The notes beneath the pieces were generated by a model. It searched no databases, was not told the origin of the DNA, and saw nothing but the letters and a program-made list of their open reading frames with translations. Positions 46,801 through 58,385 of a stretch of DNA of 64,000 nucleotides are shown piece by piece (positions within the stretch are counted from its first letter, which is position 1; every line of letters begins with the position of its first letter). The position numbers and the translations under genes are program-made. Origin of the DNA: Paraescarpia echinospica (taxonomy: Eukaryota > Annelida > Polychaeta > Sabellida > Siboglinidae); assembly GCA_020002185.1 (NCBI GenBank), contig CM034532.1:29474914-29538913 (forward strand), read 5' to 3'.

Positions 46801-47284
46801 GTAAGTGCCATTGCTATAGTCAACAAGATGTGTATTTCTATTTATAGGCTTGTAATCACGTGGATTTCGTCCAAGCTAACCTGTCGAATCTCCCACATAA
46901 CACGATCTACTGTTCGTTTACTCCCTGAACCTGCCATATAGCTGTCATTTTCTACCGTAAGCAGTAGGATTCCGAAAAGGTTCCAAAGATTTCGATCTCG
47001 TTGCTTGTATAAAAGAGGTCGGAAATACAAAAAATGTGACGTAGAGATTGGTGGCTATTGAGAAGCCCGATACACGGTTCCGATAGGGTAGGCGGTGCAA
47101 AGTTGGGACTGACGGGAGTGCTTGAAACATACATTGTGAAAGTGGAAACTATGAGAGAACGAAGGTGTTTTCTGTATAGTTATGCTTGGTATGTTGGGTG
47201 GGCTTAGAGTTTAACATCGGCTGGAGACAAGGACGTGCATTTTGCGCAATAAAGGGAAGCAACCTGTCCCTTTATCCAGAATTA
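46801..47284. other. Unassigned stretch
   Basis: No recognised feature. Confidence 0.5.
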
Positions 47285-47560
47285 GCCTGCGTTGTAATTT
47301 GTAAGAAGAAGTTTGCTGCGTTGAACGTGGCAAATTGGGAATTTTAGAAACAACGACTGCTGCAGTTAGCTTAATCAGGCTAGGCTATAACTCTGCCCGC
47401 CTCGGCCGTATTGCCAAGAAAGCTTGTTTTGAAACTGGATGTTTTGTTGACTATTTGAACATTCTCCGGGGTCGTATCTTCGAAATTGTGAACCTTGTTA
47501 CGAGCTTACTAAACACAATTTGGCAGGCAGTACACCTTCAACATAGTTATTGTAATTTTA
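47285..47560 (+). repeat. Dispersed repeat R2, copy 1
   Basis: Inverted partner of 56643-56905. Shared words include ctctgcccgcctcggccgta, ttgccaa, gtttcaaaac-type and ccaaattgtgtttagtaag. A 79-codon plus frame crosses it but is not preserved in the other copy. Probably an unnamed non-autonomous element. Confidence 0.8.
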
Positions 47561-47707
47561 AAACATTATATTAATTAATAAATGAGAAATTAAAACTAGG
47601 AACATACTGTCTACTTTAATGTTCGTCGTGGTGGTGGAGTTAACCAGCAGAGACATAAGCATGACGGAGCTATACTCAATTACGAAGATAATAAAGATGA
47701 TCTGGCC
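47561..47707. other. Short unassigned spacer
   Basis: Between repeat R2 and the 3' end of the minus-strand LINE. No feature seen. Confidence 0.5.
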
Positions 47708-48480
47708 TAATACAAGATTCAAGATTTAAGATTACATTTATTTGACCTTGTCAACATACACATTATATACATTGGTAATATGAATAATATGTACAGTCGG
47801 GGAAACTCCCGTTAAGACATATTGTTGCTAGCACGGGAGCCACCCCATAAATGTAAACAATAACAACATGTACACAGTATGACCAGATTAGTAAATTATA
47901 ATCACTGCTTTAAGAATTACAAATATAACAATTATGGATAAAACAGCATGATTCATAATTTAGAATAATGTAATTTTTGATGTAACCTGAGAAACCATGT
48001 AGACTGTGTATATATATTTTCTGAATGATAATGTCTGGTGTATTATTAACTGTCTTAATTATGCGATATCTAATGCATTTTTTTTAGCAAATTCATGTTT
48101 GACTCTAAGCATACGCAGATCATTTTGTTTACGTGTGTTGTGTTGATGAATGTCATAGTTGTGTGTGCATAAAAAACTTTGAAATATTCGGATAATTGAT
48201 TGCTAATTAATTTGTAGTAGAATACTTTTAGTTGCTGGAGTTTCTAAATGTCATCCAACTTTAGCAACTGAAGTGTTTTATAAATAGGACTTGTGTGAGC
48301 ATTGTATTTACTTAGGGATATTATTCGCATTGCTTTTTTCTGTAATTTGAAAATTCGATGTGCCTGATGACCCCATAAGAGGATACCATAATTAATATGA
48401 GGGAGAATAAATTAATTATACATGATATATAATATTTGAAGTGGTAAAAAGTGTTTAAGTTTATGGGGGGATAGATAATA
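47708..48480 (-). mobile_element. Minus-strand LINE 3' end, decayed
   Basis: Read on the minus strand, 48400-48040 encodes the C-terminal part of a non-LTR ORF2: PHINYGILLWGHQAHRIFKL, QKKAMRIISLSKYNAHTSPI and then LKLDDI with an in-frame stop after it. The frame continues through YFKVFYAHTTMTF. The 3' UTR (47850-47720) has an AAATAAATG and ends in a cttaaatcttgaatcttg short repeat tail. It resembles the LINE at 5.2-6.8 kb more than the CR1 copies. The catalytic RT region is absent, and stops show that it is dead. Confidence 0.8.
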
Positions 48481-48519
48481 TTGAGAAGAATATGCGCGGT
48501 AGATTATGAGTTTGTGTAG

Positions 48520-48613
48520 ATCACCGGTTCCCAATCTGTTTCACCACGCGTACCCCGTGAGGTCTGAGACGATCGTCAGGGTACCCACTTCATTTTAGCA
48601 TAAACTGTTTATA
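48520..48613. other. hAT-end-like sequence beside the SINE
   Basis: ccggttcccaatctgtttca and ccacgcgtaccccgtgaggt resemble the sub-terminal sequence of hAT-type DNA transposons, which typically open with a GGTTCCCAA-like phrase followed by CGTACCCC. Similar words (cttcgcgtaccccctagtaa) recur at 50275-50300. Together with the transposase relic at 49.1-49.2 kb this suggests a hAT remnant interrupted by the SINE. Weak evidence. Confidence 0.35.
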
Positions 48614-48945
48614 AAAGGTAAAGGTAAGTTCTTATATAGCGCAGTATCCAGTCCTCAGGACTGCTCAAAGCGCTTTACCTTTTACTCTCTGGCAGACCTG
48701 TTCAATCGAACACCATCTCGACTTCTCTGAGAAGCATGCAGCCACGCTGCAATTAATGCGCGAAGAATATTCGTACATAAATACCCACCACTGTCTATAG
48801 CCTGGTACTCATTCATACAGCTGAGTGAACTGGAGCAACGTATAGTGAACAAACTTGCCCAAGGTTCGACATCGCCGCACAGGATTCGAACCCGGGTTTT
48901 CTCGGTTGAGAGTCCGAAGCTCTAGCCACTGCACCACGGCGCTAC
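48614..48945 (-). mobile_element. tRNA-derived SINE, copy 2
   Basis: About 332 bp, aligned end to end with copy 1 at 32768-33102. On the minus strand it starts gtagcgccgtggtgcagtgg (tRNA-like A box) with cccgggttcgaatcc as B box. Its 3' end has gtaaagcgctttgagcagtc and tgcgctatataagaacttac, then short aaggt-type repeats. Copy 2 has the better preserved B box, so it is probably closer to the source. Confidence 0.9.
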
Positions 48946-49117
48946 ACTAAAATTATAAACTCTATAAGAACAATATTCTACACTCGGTTCAACAATAACA
49001 CATCATTTTATTAATGAGATAAATCAAAATGAACACCGAAATTATAATAAAAATTTAAAAACTAGAGGGATGAGCTAGCCCTTTAAAACAGGTACTCAAT
49101 TTTTAAAGCCGTTTTGG
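48946..49117. other. Unassigned AT-rich spacer
   Basis: No feature beyond its position inside the proposed hAT remnant. Confidence 0.4.
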
Positions 49118-49255
49118 TCAGGCAGAATCGGAGATCAATCGTGACACAGAGTCGGACCCGAAGTTTGATTTTCGTGCAGTAAACGCCGAGAATCCGTGTT
49201 CACATAAGTAAGTGGACGGAAAATCAAAAATGCTCTTACGGGTACGTCACACAGA
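49118..49255 (-). pseudogene. hAT transposase C-terminal relic
   Basis: A short minus frame ending at 49118 encodes FDFPSTYLCEHGFSAFTARK followed by SNFGSDSVSRL and a stop. The YLCE-x-GFSA-x-T/S pattern with a following K is the signature of the hAT dimerisation region as found in ZBED5/SCAND3-like domesticated and free hAT transposases. In intact proteins this part makes the transposase dimerise. Upstream coding sequence is interrupted by a stop at about 49250 and I could not follow it further. Assignment rests on a short motif. Confidence 0.5.
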
Positions 49256-49633
49256 GTCGGATACGACTGCGACTGCATAAGTTGCCCCATGTTTCCTTTC
49301 ACAATTTCTTCATAAACAAACGCTGAGTTGAGGTGATCAGACATGTTAAAGTTTCCATCCTTGACGTTTCCCTCCTTCAACTCCAGCTTTACGATGAATA
49401 TTCGTATTTTAAGTAAGGCAGCTTCAAAACTTTTGTCTATAGTTTATCGACGATATGTCGCAACTTTCCCTTATAGACGAGGTCAAACAATTCGGCGATC
49501 TCATTACTTACCCATTTCTCTTTAGTTCCATGTTCTCCATGACTGCGATGTTGAAGGTGTGGAAGAGCTGTGTCTCTCGGTCCTCATGAAACTCTTGGCA
49601 AAAGCAGACTCGAGTGTTGAGAGCGCTGGATTT

Positions 49634-49751
49634 GGTGGCATTTACCATCTAGACATAATCAAGATTTGCTCTTAACTCTGGTGGGACTACGTGGTGGCAT
49701 TTACCATCTAGACATAATCAAGATTTGCTCTTAACTCTGGTGGGACTACGT
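49634..49751. repeat. Perfect 59-bp tandem duplication
   Basis: The 59-bp segment starting ggtggcatttaccatctaga occurs twice in a row (49634-49692 and 49693-49751) without a difference. A single recent slippage or end-joining duplication, or an assembly stutter. Confidence 0.95.
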
Positions 49752-51544
49752 CTACCACTAATGTGAGTGCATATCGATGGATCATGCATTGGATATTTGA
49801 ATGGTGAAACGTATCTCCTTTATTCACTCGGGAAGAACGGCTAAGCATGACCAGTGTAAGACTGTAAATTAATTTCAGTGATAAATGGAACTGTTGATGT
49901 GTCTAGTGATTTAAACATTATAGACATTGTTCAATGATGTTTGTAAATAAAGAATGTATTATTTTGAAAGCCATATGAAAGAAGTACACCAATTGACCAC
50001 TTCTAACTCACTGAACACAGTAAAACAATATATTGTACAGGAAGTCATTATCAATGCCCGTTCATTTACAATATCATACCGGCGCATCATCAATGCACAC
50101 GCGTGCACATTGTTCCACGATAATTCCTCGGCCTCAAAACATTCGACCTTCTTAGTGAATTCCAAAGGATGAAAGAATAGGAATTCTAACTTGAGGTCTC
50201 GGTCTTTGGTGCAAAGCGCGAACTCGAGTAGCACACAATATAGCGATATTATCCTTACTTTCAGCCAACCCTTCGCGTACCCCCTAGTAAACCTCTCACG
50301 TATCCCCAAGGTACTTTAAGCGGTCATTGAATCCTGTTTTAAAATTGCACGCCTAGTTGCCAATCAATACTTGACTTTGTAATACAATATCGTCATGCAA
50401 ATTATTGCTTCGTATAAAAGTTATATTGGCTACATAGTTATCTGCAAAATCACACGCAACGAGAATTGAAGTAATTGGCTTTACATTATACGTCATTTTG
50501 AAAACAAATTTAAATGTTCACAAAACTATGAACGTTTATTCGAAACATTGGCAACAACAATATATAGAAGGCAAACATGTTTAACTATAGCACAAGTGAG
50601 AATGTACACTATATCACTGAGTTCTCATTATTACATGGCAGTGTAATAAGTTCACGATGACTACACCACAATTAGACCTTCATGTATTAATGGCTAGTTT
50701 TTTAAAAACAAATGACCAATAATATATGTCCACTCATAAAAAAGAGCCAAATTTCAAGCCAAAATATGCCATAAGATGAAGCAATATCATGTTGTCATGA
50801 CGTTTCATTTAAATGGTGTACCGATGAACATTTACAGCAACATATGCTTACAAAAACATGTAAAAATATGTGCACGTGTAAACATGCGTGCACGTTTTTT
50901 AGTTGCGTCCGCGCAGGGAATTAGTTGATGTATTAGCCGTTGGATTAATGTTGAAAGTTTGACCCTAACATATCACGCATGAAACCGCGATGACTAATGG
51001 ACGACACGAGGGAGAGTCTTCAATATCACGCGCTAGCACACCTCCGTAAGACAGACCCTCCGTCACCTACTCGGCATATGCTTTCGCGTTGCCTGCTATC
51101 GTGTTTGCGTGCGCGGCGCTGCTCGATAAATTGCTCGGCGTTGAAATAATTAAAAATTAATCAATTATTCAGTCAGAGCGGAGTGAGGCTGAGAGAGACA
51201 GGCGTGCTTCACAGAGCGTGATGAAGGAAGTTTCCGCAGGGCAATTTAATTCGGCGATGAAATCACACTGTACAAACGCACGTAGTCGCCGTAGCCACGC
51301 ACGGGTAGGCGGTCGACGCGGCTGCTACTAGTCGAGGTGTCCTGTTACGTCCGCGCAATTATGTGATGTTGTTACGTTACAATTGGTTTTGTTGGTGATT
51401 GTGCGGAAGATGTGGTGACTGTCGGCCGTTGTATGGTAGGTAATAGTGATGCACGGAACAACTGCTCATAGAAACAAACCTAAGAGGGACATGCCACATG
51501 CCACGTGGCTTTCAAAGACGACAAAAGACTTCCAAAAAATAAAC

Positions 51545-51545
<1 letters not shown>
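49752..51545. other. Unassigned stretch
   Basis: No gene recognised. The segment 51060-51330 is CG-rich, with a core of aattaaaaattaatcaatta (51147-51166) that would suit homeodomain proteins; this is a possible regulatory element and nothing more. The minus frame 50309-49959 (116 codons) matches no family that I know. Confidence 0.45.
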
Positions 51546-52080
<535 letters not shown>

Positions 52081-52295
52081 TCAGGATGGTCCTTACAGTT
52101 TATACGGTACTGACATTGTGGTGTGTATGATGTCCTTGCGAAATATCATTACGCCATTGGTGGTACAGGTGATGACTATCATTGTTAGTTCAACAAATTG
52201 TTCTTCTACACCTTCAACCCTACCTGGTGGCACAGACCACATCACTTACTATACTCGTCTTGGTGAGTCATCTCGGCACGTATCACAGTTGTCTA

Positions 52296-52415
<120 letters not shown>

Positions 52416-52566
52416 TAAATGTTTATTTAAATATGGACGATGTCAAAATACAATTCTAACGATGACCTCTCCTTAATTCTTGTGGTTTATTCTTCTATTT
52501 TCTGTGCCATTTTTTTCAATCCTAGCTCGCTAATGTTATGTATGTGTCAGCAACAATTGCAACGAC

Positions 52567-52635
52567 AAAACTACTACTACTACTACTACTAATACTACTA
52601 CTATTACTACTACTACTAATAATAATAATAATATT
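52567..52635. repeat. (CTA)n and (AAT)n microsatellite
   Basis: Short ctactactac runs with single interruptions, followed by aataataat. Confidence 0.95.
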
Positions 52636-52729
52636 AGGAAACTTCGGTCATTACCATAACAATGACGCGTCATCGCCCTAGGTGCGTTTGCATTATATTG
52701 GAAGCAATAACTAGCCAGATAACCACATA

Positions 52730-55296
52730 TAGTGGAGCGGCATAGCAAACCAATTGTGCATTTTTTATAAACGCACCAAATTTGGAACACATGTAGACTC
52801 TTACATTATGAACAGAATTGGATATTGAGCCATCACAGATTTGGCCTCTGGCGGCTGTAGCAGCCATTTTAAAAATGGCCGCCAGCGGTCACTGTTATTT
52901 TACATACCTACTCTACTGGGAGGACAGCAGGTTGCCAGTGGAGGTTAATTCACTGATAAAAGTCCAAGAGTGGTTATGGAAGAGATAATTATTTGATTTT
53001 TACTAAAAACAAATAAGTCAAGTTGGACTAATGTGTCTAATGAGGTACACGATGCAGTTGGATTCCGAATGGAAGTCAATGATGATGAATGATCAATAAG
53101 TGACTTGGCACATATTAGCATTACTACTGGTAGTATTAGTAATAATAGTACTAGTGGTGGTGGTGGTGGTGGTAGTAGTACTAATAGTAGTAACACCAGT
53201 AGTAGGAACGGTAGTCGTTGTGGAAGTAGTGAAATATCCACAATGACGGACATTTTACAAAACGGCGTTCAGACAATTGATGCGGAATTAATTGGTGTTC
53301 AGAACCGCCATCTCCAGAGGAACTAGGTGACTTCTAGCGGGGACAGTTGACATTATGAGTGTCTTCAGTCTTATTAACAAGGATTTTGGTGCTCTTTTAA
53401 TAGTTAATGACGTGTACAAAGCAGCACGTATTTGCAGACTGAGTCTCATTTTTAATTATGCATTTTATGCTTTCTGAAATTGCAAGCCAGACTGTTGTAT
53501 AGCTGAACACCGACCTTAGTTAGGCCTAATACCATTATGACATTGTAAAAACGCATATGTTTGAAAATTAAAGTTACAAAAACTACAAATTATTCTAGAA
53601 CACGGTGGTTGAAATTGAAAGGAAAGGGCCATTTAACAAACATATTTAATACCAAAACATTTTGATAATTTGTATGGCTAATAGAACAGTTCATATCAAA
53701 TGTCATACTGTTCTCTTCTGCTCCTGTGACACCAGGGTTTTTGTTACTGTTCCCTTCAGTGGTCATGAGTTATATTTTGTGTGCACCCCCTTCACACACA
53801 TGCACGCATGTGTGTGAAGGCAACGTCCATGACTTCTCCGGTCCCAGGTCTGCTGCTAATTTGTGGGCTGTTAGGAACCTGAAACATTTGCCACTTCCGA
53901 AATTTTAACCATGGGTCACCATCTGGTTGAAACCTCTGAGTAACTGACACGGGTAATACTACGGTGGCAACACCTCGGATCATTATCTCGTGCTATGCTA
54001 AGCTGCATGGGTTGTACGCAGCACCATGCCACTCTCAGCTTCGTTGTGGCTGCATGGAGCGGGCGAGGCCAGATCTGGCAGTGGTGGCTTGCTGCCAATT
54101 AGACCTCCATCAGTTATGATAAGCTGTTTCTCCTCCATGTCAACCCACTTGAGGAGAGCTGACAGGAATGTGAACAGCTCTGTATTGTTGCTTCCTTCAC
54201 TCTGAGGAAATTCTGTCCGTTTCCCGGTATGGCTGCTGAGGCCACCATACATCTTCGCACTCATTTCCCTGCTTTCTTTTCTCTTGCACTGTCTTTCAGT
54301 GAATCTACATTGTAGGTGTCCCACACCAAGTGGCCCAGTTTGAAGGGAGTGATGCCTGCCACAGAGAATGCACGTAGATCAGTACCAACACCTCTAGTTC
54401 CAGCTCCACTGCTATGTGCCTATGATTCAGCTGTGACCTGGCACTCTTCAAGACATCCATTGAGTGCCGGATCATGGTCATTCTGCGAGCACTGTCCAGG
54501 AACAGCAGAAGTAGGGCGGTGGTGGTTCAGGCTTCTGGTGGTTGGCGGCTGGCATGACATGTGGCCAAGATATGTTATCCTCGGTCCCAGTTTTGTTTTT
54601 AAGACCTGCCTCGCCTGGTCTATCCACAAATAGTCTTCATCAGTCAGCTTGATAAAATCATGCTAGCAACTGGGATAGGGGACTATTTGATGTTGTTGGT
54701 GACAGGATGCACATCAATGCAGTAGTGTGGCGAGTGGCCGATGGCCTTGGAGCGTGTATCCACAGATCCTCCAAAGATGACAATGCGACATCCACTCCTT
54801 CAGCAGTGACTACTACATTACTACTACTATTGCCACCACTACCAGTAGTAGTGATAGTAGCAGTAGTGGTAGTAGTAGTCGTTGTAATAATAATCGTAGT
54901 AAGTGCCAGTTATTATTAATTCATTATTGACTTCCATTCGGAACCCAATCGCATCGTGTGCCTAATTACACAAATTACTCTAAATTAACTTATTTGTTTT
55001 GATAAAAATCAAATAATTAGCTCTTCCATAACCACTCTTGGACTATTGTAAGTGAATTAACCTCCACTGTCAATCCGCTGTCTTTCCCAGGAGAGTAGGA
55101 ATGTAAAATAACAGTGACCGCTGGCGGCCATTTTGGAAAATTGCTGCTACAGCCGCCAGAGACCAAATCTGCGATGGCTTAATATCCAGATCTGTTCATA
55201 ATATAAGAGTGTACATGTGTGCCAAATTTGGTACTTTCATCACAAAATGCACACTTCTTCTGGATATGTTGGTTATGCCGCCCCACTAATAGCTTT
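52730..55296 (-). mobile_element. Decayed element with ~0.45-kb inverted arms around an orphan coding relic
   Basis: The left arm (about 52730-53190) is matched by the reverse complement of the right arm (about 54850-55296). Shared landmarks in mirror order include ggcggctgtagcagc, atggccgccagcggtcactg, ttattttacat, gtccaagagtggttatggaa and ccgaatggaagtcaat. Both arms end inwards in CTA/TAG microsatellites (53105-53225 and 54810-54905). The 1.6 kb between them holds the coding relic on the minus strand. The arrangement fits a DNA transposon with long inverted ends. Terminal target duplications were not identified. Confidence 0.65.
53890..54690 (-). pseudogene. Relic of a multi-copy orphan protein family
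   Basis: Minus-strand frames in shifting registers. Around 54400-54260 they encode FKLGHLVWDTYNVDSLKDSA then RE. At about 54240-54190 a segment resembling AAIPGNGQNFLRV follows, and in another register NNTELFTFLSALLKWVDMEE (about 54180-54120), KQLIITDGG and then LASPAPCSHNEAESGM (about 54080-54030). The order VWDTY..DSLK, PGN..NFLRV, NNTELF.FL and APCSH.EA is one I recall from large families of uncharacterised proteins in cnidarians, molluscs and fish that look transposon-borne. At least two frameshifts and several stops are present. Upstream, LTDEDYLWIDQARQVLKTKL at about 54640 may be part of the same protein. No biochemical function can be given. Confidence 0.5.
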
Positions 55297-55320
55297 GTTT
55301 CCGTTTTGACGACACCTGAA

Positions 55321-55362
55321 GCGCCACCTAAGCGCCACCTAAACGCCACCTAGGCGCCCTTA
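55321..55362. repeat. 11-bp tandem repeat, ~4 copies
   Basis: gcgccacctaa-type units (gcgccacctaagcgccacct, aaacgccacctaggcgcc) just outside the right inverted arm. Confidence 0.85.
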
Positions 55363-56642
55363 AGGCTAAGGTGCACTAGAGCTAAACCATTCCGGCAACT
55401 GTCACTTTCACAAATTGGACAGATATTATTGTAATCATTATCGCGACTATGGTCAGCGAGCGTGACGCCAATTCGTCACTTGAGGTAGATTAAGTTGATG
55501 AGTGACCGCGTCGCCGTTAAAATAGACCCACTACACCAATACAGCATTGTCGCAAAACATGCTAAATTATTCAAGGTTTTATAAATGCAATACATTTCTC
55601 ATATCATCCGTTCATCGCTGTCTGTCGTCCGATCGATGGCACTTTCAGCGCTGTTGATCTGTGAAACGAACAATGGAAGTACCAGTACTCCAACGGTCGC
55701 TAAATACAATTACCTTTATAACGTCACAATTAGTATTTGTAGAGATGCGACAAAACACTGCATAGCCAATCAACAAACACACAGTCGTCACTTAACTGGT
55801 GATCTCGGCATCTGCGAATCACCGTTGACCTTTCGATGGTGTTTTCATCCGCAAATTGCCTTTCGTTTGATGTATATCATGCATTGTGCGAGCGTTTAAA
55901 AGCGTTTATTTTAGCTAGGATTGATGGCCGCAGTGCGTCCGTCGTGCATGTTTTCGGAGCTTCTAAATGACCGTCAGACGAAATGCGTAAGTCCTGAGGA
56001 CGGATGTCGTGTTGATCTTGCGTGTTTGGACACATTTCTTGCATTACGTGAAACAGTTTTACTGCATACACATGTCGTTTCGTCAATACAATGGTTGTTT
56101 CTTCTTTTGGAGTTATCGTAAATATCTTTCCCAATGTTAGCTGCCGGTGAACATAGTGGTAATACTATGAATGAAGTAGGGCCGGCTTAGTTCAAGGGAA
56201 AACTTTGGTTCGGATGATATAAATGGCTACGCGCATGTCATTCAGTATCTTACGGGTAGGAAGATCTTACCTCTAAAATAATTTTATTTATCGGACTGAC
56301 GTGTTGCGTTTTGGTCATCACCTCACAATTCAAACAGACACACTGGCATAAATGTACAAGTTTTAAAGAGGAACCTCGAAGGAAACAGCTAGAGGAGATC
56401 CATAGCCAAGGAATTAAAGAAATATGGAACCACCTGAAACAAAATACTAATCAACAGAGTGCGTCGGAGAAGCGTTGTTTCAGCCTTACACTCTATAATA
56501 CTGTGTTCTATAGTATACTCAGAGCGAACAGGAATAGGTAACCAAGTTCGCACACAGTACACGTAACACAAGCAAATGTTAATTAAAAGGAGACAGTATG
56601 TTCCTTGTTTTTCAAATATTAATATAATGGTATTAACACTAT
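55363..56642. other. Unassigned stretch
   Basis: Unique sequence with no recognisable domain. Frames 55877-56134 (minus, 85 codons) and 56311-56541 (plus, 76 codons) are not low-complexity but match nothing that I know. Confidence 0.5.
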
Positions 56643-56905
56643 ACTAACTATGTTGAAAGTATACTACCTGCCAAATTGTGTTTAGTAAGTCCGTAACGAC
56701 GGTCGCTATTTCGAATGTTCGACCCCGGAGAATGTTCAAATAGTAAACAAAACATCCAGTTTCAAAAACAAGCTTTATTGGCAATACGACCGAGGCGGGC
56801 AGAGTTAACCGCAATGCCGTTGATGTTCAACGATTTTTCATTTTCCCACGTTTAAAACAGCAGTCTTCCTGTTATAAATTACAACGCTGGCAAATTCCGA
56901 GTATT
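56643..56905 (-). repeat. Dispersed repeat R2, copy 2
   Basis: Reverse-complement copy of 47285-47560 (ctgccaaattgtgtttagta, tacgaccgaggcgggcagag, caagctttattggcaa). Boundaries coincide approximately in the two copies. Confidence 0.8.
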
Positions 56906-56964
56906 GTCTCCCATTAATTAATTAACTTACTAATCTAATGAGCTGATTGTACACGTTTAGTGGT

Positions 56965-57055
56965 ATTATCATTGTATTGTAAAGGGTTATAGAGCATTAT
57001 ACGATTATGGCGCTATATAAATATCGTATTTTATTATTAGTAGTAGTATTATTAC
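56965..57055 (+). mobile_element. L2/SINE-type 3' tail stub
   Basis: ttatagagcattatacgatt then atggcgctatataaatatcg followed by attttattattagtagtagt resembles the GCGCTATATAA-type 3' end of L2-clade LINEs and their SINEs, with a simple repeat tail. No coding sequence is attached. Confidence 0.5.
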
Positions 57056-57560
57056 AAACTTCTCTCCTTTTCTTGCTGGCAGAACACCCAGAGTTGCAAC
57101 ACGTAAATTACAGCATTAACTAAATATCAACATGTTTAATAAACTTATGCGTATTGTTTCAACAAATAATTGTTTTAGTGATTTCGTGACAACTAACTCT
57201 ACAGAAAATGTCTACATCATTGAATGAATGAAAGGGAAACAAAAGGCAACATTTTTGTTCTGCCCCTAAACGAGTTACTACTAACTAACAATTTGCAACT
57301 AACGTCAACATTTTCACGCTGGTGGTTAAGTCAGAATGCGGTCTCAAAGTGGAATATTCTAATAAAATGTCCGATATTCTGCAAGCTGACCTCTTACTCA
57401 TGGCGAGAGGCTTGACTAACAAGCGCCGAGTTGTGACGTCGGTTATGACGCGCCATGTTCCTAGGTTTGTTCGACGTGTACAGGAATACGCCGGCTCATT
57501 TAGTGGTTTCTCATATCCCTTTCAATTGAGAAGCTGAGTTAAGCTTTTATATGCGTGAAC
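57056..57560. other. Unassigned stretch
   Basis: No recognised feature. Confidence 0.5.
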
Positions 57561-58068
57561 AACTATTATAAAGCCATACCGTGTGCCATGCGGACGTAGC
57601 ATGTTTACTATTATAAAGCCATACCGTGTACCATGCGGACGTAGCATGTTTACTATTATAAAGCCATACCGTGTACCATGCGGACGTAGCATGTTTACTA
57701 TTATAAAGCCATGCCGTGTACCGTGCGGACGCAGCATGTTTACTATTATAAAGCCATACCGTGTACCATGCGGACGTAGCATGTTTACTATTATAAAGCC
57801 ATACCGCGTACCATGAGGACGTAGCATGTTTACTATTATAAAGCCACACCGTGTGCCATGCGGACGTAGCATGTTTACTATTATAAAGCCATACCGTGTA
57901 CCATGCGGACGTAGCATGTTTACTATTATAAAGCCATACCGTGTACCGTGCGGACGTAGCATGTTTACTATTATAAAGCCATACCGTGTACCGTGCGGAC
58001 GCAGCATGTTTAATATTATAAAGCCATACCGTGTACCATGCGGACGTAGCATGTTTACAAATTATAGT
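57561..58068. repeat. 45-bp minisatellite, ~11 copies
   Basis: Units of atgtttactattataaagcc, ataccgtgtaccatgcggac and gtagc with a few substitutions (cgcagc, gtgcc, ccgtg). The unit is unrelated to the 45-bp unit at 24.9 kb. Open frames of 176 (minus) and 105 (plus) codons are repeat translations. Confidence 0.95.
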
Positions 58069-58385
58069 GACAAAGCAAATTTGGCGGTAAACACCTCACA
58101 ATATACACCAAAACAAGTTACAACGTTGAAAATGCATAACTAACTGTGGATATATTATAATTACAAATGTTAACAAACCGTTGCCTTAAATATATGGGCT
58201 TACCGAGCGTCGTAACGTAGACAAGTATTCCTAGTTCTGTGACCGGCGAACTGGGAAGAGTAGGAACTCGTGACGTCAGCCTTTCTATCAAAATGGCTCT
58301 GTCCATACAACTTGAAAGTTGTGTCTTCAACAAGGCTGTTATTCTAGTAAACTGATATTCTTAATTGTAGTTGCAAATGGTTAGT
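58069..58385. other. Short unassigned spacer
   Basis: Unique sequence between two tandem arrays; includes a cgtgacgtcagcc motif at 58270. No gene. Confidence 0.5.
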
